A program made the position numbers and the translations under genes. Below, piece after piece: positions 7,231 through 13,925 of a stretch of DNA of 32,178 nt. Each line of letters begins with the position of its first letter. Position 1 is the stretch's first letter. The notes beneath the pieces are model-generated. The model worked only from the letters and a program-made list of their open reading frames with translations. It ran no database searches and was not told where the DNA came from. Origin of the DNA: Streptomyces sp. UNOB3_S3 (lineage in GTDB: Bacteria; Actinomycetota; Actinomycetes; Streptomycetales; Streptomycetaceae); assembly GCF_020740895.1 (NCBI RefSeq), contig NZ_JAILXP010000029.1:1-32178 (forward strand). The letters are read 5' to 3'.

Positions 7231-8059
7231 CCAGCAACCGCTTCACACCCCCCGCTCCCTCATCGTCACCTTCTACGGCGCGTACGGGCGCGGGGACGCC
7301 GGCGGCCCCGCCGGGCCGGTGCCGATCGCGGCCCTGATCCGGCTGCTGGGCGCGGTGGGCGTGGACTCGCCCTCGGTGCGGTCGGCCGTCTCCCGGCTCA
7401 AGAGACGCGGTCTGCTCGTAGCCGGCCGCACCCCCGGCGGCGCGGCCGGCTACGGCCTGTCGGACGGCGCCCGGCAGTTGCTGGACGACGGCGACCGGCG
7501 CATCTACGGCCGTCCCACGGCCCGCGCGGGCCACGGCTGGCTGCTGGCCGTCTTCTCGGTGCCCGAGCACGAACGGCACAAGCGCCACCTGCTGCGCTCC
7601 CGGCTGTCCCGGCTGGGCTTCGGCACGGCGGCCCCCGGTGTGTGGATCGCCCCGGCCCATGTGCACGAGGAGACCCGGCACACCCTGGAGCGGCTCGGGC
7701 TGGCCTCCTACGTCGATCTGTTCCGTGGCAGCCACCTGGGCTTCGAGCCGACCGCCGAGTCGGTCGCCCGCTGGTGGGACCTCGACGCGCTGGCCGCGCA
7801 GCACCGCGCCTTCCTGGACACCCACGAACCGGTCCTGCGCCGCTGGACCCGCCGCAAGCCGGTGCCGCCGGAGGCGGCCTACCGCGACTATCTGCTGGCC
7901 CTGGACCGCTGGCGGCGCCTGCCGTACGCCGACCCGGGCCTCCCGGCGGGCCTGCTCCCCGCCGACTGGCCCGGCGGGCGCGCGGCCCGCGTCTTCGCGG
8001 TCCTCCACGCGCGCCTGCGGGACGCGGGCGCGCAGTTCGTGGCACCGGCGCTGGCGTAG
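7223..8059 (+). CDS. PaaX-family transcriptional regulator
   Basis: 278 residues from GTG 7223, inside the end of the ligase gene, so the two are coupled. The N-terminal winged helix (about 10-85) contains SVRSAVSRLKRRGLL and a GLSDGARQLLDDGDRRIY wing. The middle (W...VFSVPEHERHKRHLLRSRLSRLGFGTAAPGVWIAP) and C-terminal domains match PaaX, the repressor of phenylacetate catabolism that responds to phenylacetyl-CoA. Here the ligand is probably the aryl-CoA made by the ligase it is co-transcribed with, which would give feedback control. Candidate sites are the CGGTGA/TCACCG dyads before the ligase and before the crotonase. Confidence 0.88.
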   Translation: MTDQQPLHTPRSLIVTFYGAYGRGDAGGPAGPVPIAALIRLLGAVGVDSPSVRSAVSRLKRRGLLVAGRTPGGAAGYGLSDGARQLLDDGDRRIYGRPTARAGHGWLLAVFSVPEHERHKRHLLRSRLSRLGFGTAAPGVWIAPAHVHEETRHTLERLGLASYVDLFRGSHLGFEPTAESVARWWDLDALAAQHRAFLDTHEPVLRRWTRRKPVPPEAAYRDYLLALDRWRRLPYADPGLPAGLLPADWPGGRAARVFAVLHARLRDAGAQFVAPALA

Positions 8060-8065
8060 CCGAAG

Positions 8066-8140
8066 TCCAGCCTTTCCGGGCGACCGATCCAGCCCCTCCG
8101 GCGTTTGAGGAGCGGGGTCCGGGGCGGAGCCCCGGGAAAC
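8066..8140. repeat. Interspersed Streptomyces-type intergenic repeat with stem-loops
   Basis: The stretch around CAGCCCCTCCGGCGTTTGAG followed by AGCGGGGTCCGGGGCGGAGC is, from memory, a sequence found in many copies between genes of Streptomyces genomes. It contains the perfect hairpin CCGGGGC-GGA-GCCCCGG (8119-8135) and a weaker CCCCTCC/GGAGCGGGG pairing. It sits between the convergent PaaX and fused-monooxygenase genes and could act as a two-way terminator. Only one copy is in this window. Confidence 0.6.
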
Positions 8141-8171
8141 GGTGAAAGGGCGGGACCGGGGCCTCCCTCCT

Positions 8172-10430
8172 CTACACCCGCCGCCCGGTCGGCGGCCTCC
8201 GACTCCCCGCCCGGTAGGGCAGTGGCCACGGGGCGCCAGGCCCCGCGTACCCCTGGTCGGCAGCGGCATGGAGCGTCCAGTTCGGATCATACAAATGCGG
8301 CCGCGCCAACGCGCAAAGATCCGCCCGCCCGGCCAGAATCAGCGAATTGACGTCGTCCCAGGACGCGATCGCCCCGACGGCGATCACGGGCACCCCCACC
8401 TCCCTACGGATGCGGTCGGCGAACGGCGTCTGGTACGAGCGCCCGAACGCGGGCCGCTCGTCCGCCACGACCTGCCCGGTCGAGACGTCGATCGCGTCCG
8501 CGCCGTGCTCGGCGAAGGCCCGGGCGACGACGACGGCGTCGTCCGCGGTCGTACCGCCCTCGGCCCAGTCCGTCGCCGAGATCCGGACGGTCATCGGCCG
8601 CTCCGCCGGCCACACCGCGCGTACGGCATCGAAGACCTCCAGCGGAAAGGCCAGCCGACCGGTGAGACCGCTGCCGTAGGCATCGGTGCGGTGGTTGGTG
8701 AGCGGCGAGAGGAAGCCGGACAGCAGATAGCCGTGCGCGCAGTGCAGCTCCAGCAGATCGAACCCGGCGCGCGCCGCGGCCTCCGCCGACCGGACGAACT
8801 CCTCCCGGATGACGGCGAATTCGGGGACGGTCAGGGCGTGCGGCGTCTGGTTGACGCCGGGCCGGTACGGAATGGCCGAGGCGGCGACGAGGGGCCAGTT
8901 GCCCTCGGGGAGGGGCTGATCGATGCCCTCCCACATCAGCCGCGTCGACCCCTTCCGCCCGGAGTGGCCGAGCTGGACGCCGATGGCCGTGCCGGGGGCC
9001 CGCTCATGGACGAAACCGACGACGCGCCCCCACGCCCGCTCGTGCTCGGGCGCGTAGAGCCCCGCGCACCCCGGTGTGATGCGCCCCCGGGCGCTGACGC
9101 AGACCATCTCGGTCATCACCAGCCCCGCGCCGCCGAGGGCGCGGGCGCCGAGGTGGACGAGGTGGAAGTCGCCCGGAGTGCCGTCCGTGGCGGAGTACAT
9201 GTCCATCGGGGAGACGACGACGCGGTTGCGCAGGGTCAGCCCGCGCAGCCGGAAGGGCATGAACATCGGCGGGGTGCCGGCCGGGACGCCCGCCTCCTCC
9301 TCGACGGCGGCGATGAAGCCGGAGTCGCGCATCCGGAGGTTGTCGTGGGTGACGCGGCGGCTGCGGGTGAGGAGGTCGAAGACGAAGCGGCGGGGTGGCC
9401 CGTCGACGCGGACGGCGAGGTCCTCCATCCACTCCAGGCTGGCGCGGGCCGCCCGTTGCAGGGACTCGACGACGGGGCGGCGCTCCGTCTCGTACGCCGC
9501 CAGCGCCTCGGCGACGTCCGTGGCACCGTCCAGATGGGCGACGAGGGAGACCGCGTCCTCAAGGGCGAGCTTGGTGCCGGAGCCGATGGAGAAGTGGGCG
9601 GTGTGGGCGGCGTCCCCCAGCAGGACCGTGCGGCCGTGGGACCAGCGCTCGTTGACGACCGTGCGGAAGACGTTCCAGGTGGAGCGGTTGGAGCGCAGGG
9701 TGTGGCCCTTGAGCGGCCCGGGGAACCAGCCGGCGCAGGCGTCGAGCGACGCCTGCTCGTCGCGTCCGTCCAGGCCGGTGCGGCGCCACACCTCCTCCCG
9801 CATCTCGACGATGACGGTGCTGGCATCCGGCCCGTAGGGATAGGAGTGGAGCTGCATGACGCCGTACGGGGTCTCGGCGATCTCGAAGCGGAAGGCGTCG
9901 AGGGCGAAGTCGGTGGCGAGCCAGATATAGCGGCAGCGGTGGGTGGTGACGGTGGGGCGGAAGTGGTCGCGGTGGGTGTCACGGGTGCGGCTGCCCGCGC
10001 CGTCGGCGGCGATGACCAGGTCGTACAAGCGGGCCAGCTCGGCGGCGGACGGCGCCTGCGCGCGGAAGCGGAGGGTGACACCGAGCTCGCGGCAGCGCTG
10101 GTGGAGGAGGGCGAGGAGCCGGTGGCGGCCGAGGGCGGCGAAGCCGTGGCCGCCGCAGGTGATGGTGCGGCCCCGGTGGACGACGTCGACGTCCTCCCAG
10201 CTGACGAGAGCGCGGCGCAGGTCGGCGTGGAAGTCGGGATCGGCGGTCTCGATGCCGCCGAGGGTCTCGTCGGAGAGGACGACGCCGAAGCCGAAGGTGT
10301 CGTCGGGGGCGTTGAGCTCCCAGAGGGTGATGTCGCGCTCGGGTGCCTGGCGTTTGAGGAGGGCGGCCGCGTAGAGGCCGGCGGGGCCACCGCCGACGAC
10401 CGCGACGCGGGCCACCGCCGGGGCGCTCAC
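8172..10430 (-). CDS. Fused FAD monooxygenase / old-yellow-enzyme reductase (2-aminobenzoyl-CoA monooxygenase/reductase or salicylyl-CoA 5-hydroxylase type)
   Basis: 752 residues from GTG 10430, which overlaps the crotonase stop as GTGA. Residues 1 to about 375 are a PHBH-type hydroxylase: GGGPAG at 13-18, DG motif AADGAGSRTRD, GD motif LLGDAAHTAHFSIGSGTKLALEDA. Residues from about 385 to 750 are an FMN old-yellow-enzyme domain: PFRLRGLTLRNRVVVSPM, VQLGHSGRKGS, ELHCAHGYLLSGFLSPLTNHR, ending in RADLCALARPHLYDP. This exact fusion is known in 2-aminobenzoyl-CoA monooxygenase/reductase, which hydroxylates and reduces the ring to an aminooxocyclohexene-carboxyl-CoA. Close relatives are annotated salicylyl-CoA 5-hydroxylase. 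The presence of RidA nearby favours the amino substrate. Start chosen by coupling and by distance to the Rossmann motif. Confidence 0.88.
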   Translation of the reverse strand: MSAPAVARVAVVGGGPAGLYAAALLKRQAPERDITLWELNAPDDTFGFGVVLSDETLGGIETADPDFHADLRRALVSWEDVDVVHRGRTITCGGHGFAALGRHRLLALLHQRCRELGVTLRFRAQAPSAAELARLYDLVIAADGAGSRTRDTHRDHFRPTVTTHRCRYIWLATDFALDAFRFEIAETPYGVMQLHSYPYGPDASTVIVEMREEVWRRTGLDGRDEQASLDACAGWFPGPLKGHTLRSNRSTWNVFRTVVNERWSHGRTVLLGDAAHTAHFSIGSGTKLALEDAVSLVAHLDGATDVAEALAAYETERRPVVESLQRAARASLEWMEDLAVRVDGPPRRFVFDLLTRSRRVTHDNLRMRDSGFIAAVEEEAGVPAGTPPMFMPFRLRGLTLRNRVVVSPMDMYSATDGTPGDFHLVHLGARALGGAGLVMTEMVCVSARGRITPGCAGLYAPEHERAWGRVVGFVHERAPGTAIGVQLGHSGRKGSTRLMWEGIDQPLPEGNWPLVAASAIPYRPGVNQTPHALTVPEFAVIREEFVRSAEAAARAGFDLLELHCAHGYLLSGFLSPLTNHRTDAYGSGLTGRLAFPLEVFDAVRAVWPAERPMTVRISATDWAEGGTTADDAVVVARAFAEHGADAIDVSTGQVVADERPAFGRSYQTPFADRIRREVGVPVIAVGAIASWDDVNSLILAGRADLCALARPHLYDPNWTLHAAADQGYAGPGAPWPLPYRAGSRRPPTGRRV

Positions 10431-11254
10431 CGGCCCCGCCACTCGGGGACCCGCTTCTCGGTGAAGGCGGCGTGGAACTCGGCGTAGTCGGCGCTGTTCA
10501 TCAGGAGGGCCTGGGTGGCGGCGTCGAGTTCGAGGGAGGCCGCGAGGGGCATGTCGAGCTCGGCGCCCAGCAGGGCCTTGGTCTGGGCGTGGGCGAGGGC
10601 GGGCCCCTCGGCGAGCCGGCGGGCGAGGTCGCGGGCGGCGGCGGGCGCGCCGCCCGGTTCGGTCAATTGGCTGATGAGGCCGATGCGTTCGGCCTCGGGC
10701 GCGTGGACGGGCTCGCCGAGCATCAGCAGCCGGGTGGCGTGGCCGAGGCCGACGACGCGGGGCAGGAGGTAGGCCGCGCCCATGTCGCCGCCGGAGAGCC
10801 CGACCCGGGTGAAGAGGAAGGCGAAGCGCGCGGTCGGGTCGGCGACCCGGAAGTCGGCGGCGAGCGCGAGGACCGCGCCGGCGCCGGCCGCGACCCCGTG
10901 GACGGCCGCGATCACGGGGAAGGGGCAGTCGCGCAGGGCCCGGACGACGTGGCCGGTCATGCGGTTGAAGTCGAGGAGGCGGGCGGTGTCCATGGCCAGG
11001 GTCGCGCCGATGATGTCGTCGACGTCGCCGCCGGAGCAGAAGCCGCGTCCCTCGCCGCCGAGGACCAGGGCGCGTACGGATCCGTCGCGGGCCAGCTCGG
11101 GGAGGAGGTCGCGCAGGTCGGCGTAGGCGCCGAAGGTGAGGGCGTTGAGCCGGTCGGGGCGGGCGAGGGTGACGGTGGCGACGCCGGAGTCGAGGGTCAG
11201 GCGCAGGTGCCGCCATTCCTCGGTGCGGGACGCGGAGCCGGTGAACGGACTCAT
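10427..11254 (-). CDS. Enoyl-CoA hydratase/isomerase family protein (crotonase)
   Basis: 275 residues. ATG 11254 is preceded by GAAGGAGG. Crotonase features: LARPDRLNAL, oxyanion-hole segment GRGFCSGGD, second oxyanion element HGVAAGAGAVLALAADFRVAD, and FTRVGLSGGDMGAAYLLPR. The Glu144 position of classical hydratases (GGGCELA) appears as a small residue in GAGAVLA, while an Asp occurs in GGDMG. The chemistry may therefore differ from plain hydration: isomerase, ring hydrolase or dehalogenase-like members show such patterns. First gene of a coupled pair with the fused monooxygenase/reductase, so it likely acts on the ring-CoA product and leads toward ring opening. Confidence 0.85.
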   Translation of the reverse strand: MSPFTGSASRTEEWRHLRLTLDSGVATVTLARPDRLNALTFGAYADLRDLLPELARDGSVRALVLGGEGRGFCSGGDVDDIIGATLAMDTARLLDFNRMTGHVVRALRDCPFPVIAAVHGVAAGAGAVLALAADFRVADPTARFAFLFTRVGLSGGDMGAAYLLPRVVGLGHATRLLMLGEPVHAPEAERIGLISQLTEPGGAPAAARDLARRLAEGPALAHAQTKALLGAELDMPLAASLELDAATQALLMNSADYAEFHAAFTEKRVPEWRGR

Positions 11255-11293
11255 CGAGCGCGGCCTCCTTCAGCCGGGCGGCTGGTGCCTGCC

Positions 11294-11328
11294 CGGTGAA
11301 GCTATCACCGTTGTGTGACCGTCGTCAC
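11294..11328. promoter_or_regulatory. Two dyads upstream of the crotonase-monooxygenase operon
   Basis: CGGTGA-AGCTA-TCACCG (11294-11310) and GTGAC-CGTC-GTCAC (11315-11328) are both perfect inverted repeats, 40 to 75 bases before the crotonase start. The first shares its half-site with elements before the ligase operon (5488-5562), which suggests one regulator, PaaX or TetR, for both units. Confidence 0.5.
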
Positions 11329-11381
11329 GGGTGCGCGATAGGACTTGGGACGGCTCGGGGCCCTGTCGCGCACGCGTGACG
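11323..11381 (-). terminator. Long hairpin after ornithine carbamoyltransferase gene
   Basis: CGTCACGGGTGCGCGA (11323-11338) pairs with TCGCGCACGCGTGACG (11366-11381), 15 of 16 bases, with a 27-base loop. It starts 21 bases after the OTC stop and would separate that transcript from the crotonase operon. There is no U-tract. The left arm overlaps the GTGAC-CGTC-GTCAC dyad. Confidence 0.5.
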
Positions 11382-11401
11382 GGATGGGGCGAGGGGCGTG
11401 G

Positions 11402-12403
11402 TCAGCGGCCCAGGGTGGCCACCATCAGGGCCTTGATGGTGTGCATCCGGTTCTCGGCCTCGTCGAAGACGACCGAGTGGGGGGACTCGAAGACCTCGTC
11501 GGTCACCTCCAGGGAGGTCAGGCCGTGGCGCTCGTGGATCTCACGGCCGATGGAGGTGCCGAGGTCGTGGAAGGCGGGCAGGCAGTGGAGGAACTTCACG
11601 GCGGGGTTGCCGGTCGCGCGCAGGACGTCCATGGTGACGGCGTACGGCGCGAGGAGGGCGATGCGGGCGTCCCAGACCTCCTTGGGCTCACCCATCGACA
11701 CCCAGACGTCGGTGGCGACGAAGTCCGCGCCGTGCACCCCCTCGGTGACGTCGTCCGTGAGCGTGACCCGGGCGCCGCTGGACGCGGCCAGCCGCCCGGC
11801 CTCCTCGATGATCTCCTGGGCGGGCCAGAGCTCCTTGGGCGCCACGATCCGGACGTCCATGCCGAGGAGGGCACCGGTGATGAGGTAGGAGTTGCCCATG
11901 TTGTAGCGGGCGTCGCCGAGGTAGGCGTAGGCGACGCGCTCCAGCGGCTTGGCGGTGTGCTCGGTCATGGTGAGCACGTCGGCCAGCATCTGGGTGGGGT
12001 GCCACTGATCGGTGAGACCGTTGTAGACGGGCACCCCGGCGTGGGCGGCGAGCTCCTCGACGACGCCCTGGCCATGGCCCCGGTACTGGATCGCGTCGAA
12101 CATCCTGCCGAGGACCCGCGCGGTGTCCCCGACGGACTCCTTGTGGCCGATCTGCGAGCCCGCCGGGTCGAGGTAGGTGGTGTGGGCGCCCTGATCGGCG
12201 GCGGCCACCTCGAAGGCGCAGCGGGTCCGGGTGGAGGTCTTCTCGAAGACGAGCGCGATGTTGCGGCCCTGGAGACGACGCTCCTCGGCGCCCGTGCGCT
12301 TGGCGGCCTTGAGCTCCGCGGCCAGTTCGATCAGGCCGTGGAACTCCTCGGCGGTGAGGTCCGTCTCCTTGAGGAGGTGGCGGCCCTTGAGGTCTGTCGC
12401 CAT
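11402..12403 (-). CDS. argF: Ornithine carbamoyltransferase
   Basis: 333 residues, standard length. Carbamoyl-phosphate site STRTR in [17 protein letters not shown] in [11 protein letters not shown]; ornithine-loop DVWVSMGE; catalytic [10 protein letters not shown]. It interconverts carbamoyl phosphate plus ornithine with citrulline plus phosphate. Its position downstream of arginine deiminase on the same strand suggests a catabolic role (arcB-like), but sequence alone does not separate arcB from argF. No carbamate kinase or arginine/ornithine antiporter is in the window. RBS AGGAG lies 8 bases before ATG 12403. It has its own AT-rich promoter. Confidence 0.93.
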   Translation of the reverse strand: MATDLKGRHLLKETDLTAEEFHGLIELAAELKAAKRTGAEERRLQGRNIALVFEKTSTRTRCAFEVAAADQGAHTTYLDPAGSQIGHKESVGDTARVLGRMFDAIQYRGHGQGVVEELAAHAGVPVYNGLTDQWHPTQMLADVLTMTEHTAKPLERVAYAYLGDARYNMGNSYLITGALLGMDVRIVAPKELWPAQEIIEEAGRLAASSGARVTLTDDVTEGVHGADFVATDVWVSMGEPKEVWDARIALLAPYAVTMDVLRATGNPAVKFLHCLPAFHDLGTSIGREIHERHGLTSLEVTDEVFESPHSVVFDEAENRMHTIKALMVATLGR

Positions 12404-12446
12404 GACATGGGCTCCTACGTCGTCAGCGGCTGTAGCGAAAGTCGGA

Positions 12447-12476
12447 AGTATATACAGCCTGCCACATTCTTATGCA
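12447..12476 (-). promoter_or_regulatory. Promoter of ornithine carbamoyltransferase gene
   Basis: Reading the minus strand, TGCATA (12476-12471) and TATACT (12452-12447) are 18 bp apart. The -10 matches five of six consensus bases. The stretch is strikingly AT-rich for this genome. The TGCATA and TATA elements are compatible with an ArgR operator, but I could not fit a clear ARG box. Confidence 0.45.
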
Positions 12477-12519
12477 CCCGCCTAGCCCGCCTAGAGAGCT
12501 GCGGCCCTGTTGGGAAGGC

Positions 12520-13752
12520 CTAGGCTCCCGGCACCGGGTCCCGTTCGACCGGGCAGCTCATACAGCGCGGCCCGCCCCGGCCCCGGCCCAGCTCGCTGCC
12601 TGGGATGGTGATGACCTCGATCCCGTGCTTGCGCAGAAAGGTGTTGGTCGTCGCGTTGCGCTCGTAGGCGACCACGACGCCCGGCTCTATCGCCAGGACG
12701 TTGCAGCCGTCGTCCCACTGCTCGCGCTCGGCCGCGTGGACGTCCTGCCGCGCGGTCAGCACCCTGATGGAGTCGAGCCCCAGGGCGGCGGCGATCGCGC
12801 GGTGCATATGCTCCGGCGGGTGATCGGTGACCTTGAGCTCGCTCTCGCCGACGCCGGGCTCGATCGTGTACGAGCGGAGCATGCCCAGGCCCGCGTACTG
12901 GGTGAAGGTGTCGCCGTCCACCATGGTCATCACGGTGTCGAGGTGCATGAACGCCCGTCGCTTGGGCATGTCCAGCGCCACGATCGTACGGGCCGACCCG
13001 GCCGCGAACAGGCCTCGGGCCAGCATTTCCACGGCCTGCGGGGTGGTCCGCTCGCTCATCCCGATGAGGACCGCGCCCTCGCCGATGACCAGCACATCGC
13101 CGCCCTCGATGGTGGAGGGGTAGGCCGCCTGCCCGTCGCACCAGATGTGGAAGCCGCCCGGGGCGAAGAGCGGATGGTGGCGGTAGACCGCCTCGTAGTG
13201 CACGGTCTCGTGCCAACGGGCGGGCCAGCGCATGGCGTTGATGCTCACCCCGTCGTAGATCCAGGCCGAGGTGTCGCGGGTGAAGAGGTGGTTGGGCAGC
13301 GGATTGAGGAGGAAGTCGTCCAGGTCCATGACGTGGAAGCGGACGGAGACGGGCTCGGCGTGCCGCTCCAGGAACTCGCGCTTGGTCATCCCGCCCACGA
13401 GCCACGAGGTCAGCTCGGCGGCCGGCATCCCGTCGAAGGCGGCCCGCAGATGATCGGTGGCGAGGGGGCCGTACTCCTTCTCGTCGAAGACCCGGTCCAG
13501 CACCAGCGCCCGGGCCGCCGGCGACCGCAGGCTCTCCTCCAGCAGGTCCTGGAAGAGATGCACCTCTACTCCGCGCTCCCGGAGGACGTCCGCGAAGCCG
13601 TCGTGCTCGGCGCGGGCGCGGCGGACCCAGAGCACGTCGTCAAAGAGAAGTGCGTTCTTATTGGAGGGCGTGAGCCGCTTCAGCTCCAGGTCGGGGCGGT
13701 GCAGGATGACGCGGCGCAGCCGCCCGGCCTCGGAATCGACATGGAATCCCAT
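12520..13752 (-). CDS. arcA: Arginine deiminase
   Basis: 410 residues from ATG 13752, the usual ADI length, with AGGATGG just upstream. Upstream in-frame ATG 13785 would add 11 residues without a better ribosome site. Guanidino-modifying-enzyme motifs are visible: [28 protein letters not shown], and the catalytic cysteine in [12 protein letters not shown] near the C-terminus. It hydrolyses arginine to citrulline and ammonia in the cytoplasm. Ornithine carbamoyltransferase lies 116 bp downstream on the same strand. The two could channel arginine to ornithine and carbamoyl phosphate for ATP under low oxygen or for nitrogen supply, but the other ADI-pathway genes are not here. Confidence 0.93.
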   Translation of the reverse strand: MGFHVDSEAGRLRRVILHRPDLELKRLTPSNKNALLFDDVLWVRRARAEHDGFADVLRERGVEVHLFQDLLEESLRSPAARALVLDRVFDEKEYGPLATDHLRAAFDGMPAAELTSWLVGGMTKREFLERHAEPVSVRFHVMDLDDFLLNPLPNHLFTRDTSAWIYDGVSINAMRWPARWHETVHYEAVYRHHPLFAPGGFHIWCDGQAAYPSTIEGGDVLVIGEGAVLIGMSERTTPQAVEMLARGLFAAGSARTIVALDMPKRRAFMHLDTVMTMVDGDTFTQYAGLGMLRSYTIEPGVGESELKVTDHPPEHMHRAIAAALGLDSIRVLTARQDVHAAEREQWDDGCNVLAIEPGVVVAYERNATTNTFLRKHGIEVITIPGSELGRGRGGPRCMSCPVERDPVPGA

Positions 13753-13812
13753 CCCCCCATCCTGACCCCAACCTGCCCCGTTCACTCGGCGACCCGGGCA
13801 CGGAGTGCCGTA

Positions 13813-13896
13813 CCGCGCCCCTTAAGGGGCGCGGGGCAGTGGGGCAGGCAGGGGCGCGGGGAACTGCGCACTCAGCCCCCACCGGCCCGCAGCGCC
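13813..13896. repeat. Interspersed Streptomyces-type repeat with 22-bp palindrome
   Basis: The core CGCGCCCCTTAAGGGGCGCG (13814-13833) is a perfect palindrome extended by C/G on each side. It is followed by GGGGCGCGGGGAACTGCGCA and a CAGCCCCCACCGGCCCGCAG segment. From memory this combination recurs between genes across Streptomyces chromosomes. It lies between the 3' end of pnkp and the start of arcA and would form a strong hairpin in pnkp mRNA. Confidence 0.6.
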
Positions 13897-13925
13897 GGAA
13901 CCACGAGACCGGCGGAGGCAAGCCG

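Noticed and set aside
8142..10487. Long plus-strand frame opposite the fused monooxygenase/reductase
   Set aside because: Shadow of the minus-strand gene, which has clear FAD and FMN motifs; no recognisable domain on the plus strand.
10431..11216. Upstream extension of the fused monooxygenase frame to an ATG at 11216
   Set aside because: The extra 262 residues are Arg/Pro-rich shadow of the crotonase gene. The GTGA-coupled GTG at 10430 places the Rossmann motif at the normal distance.
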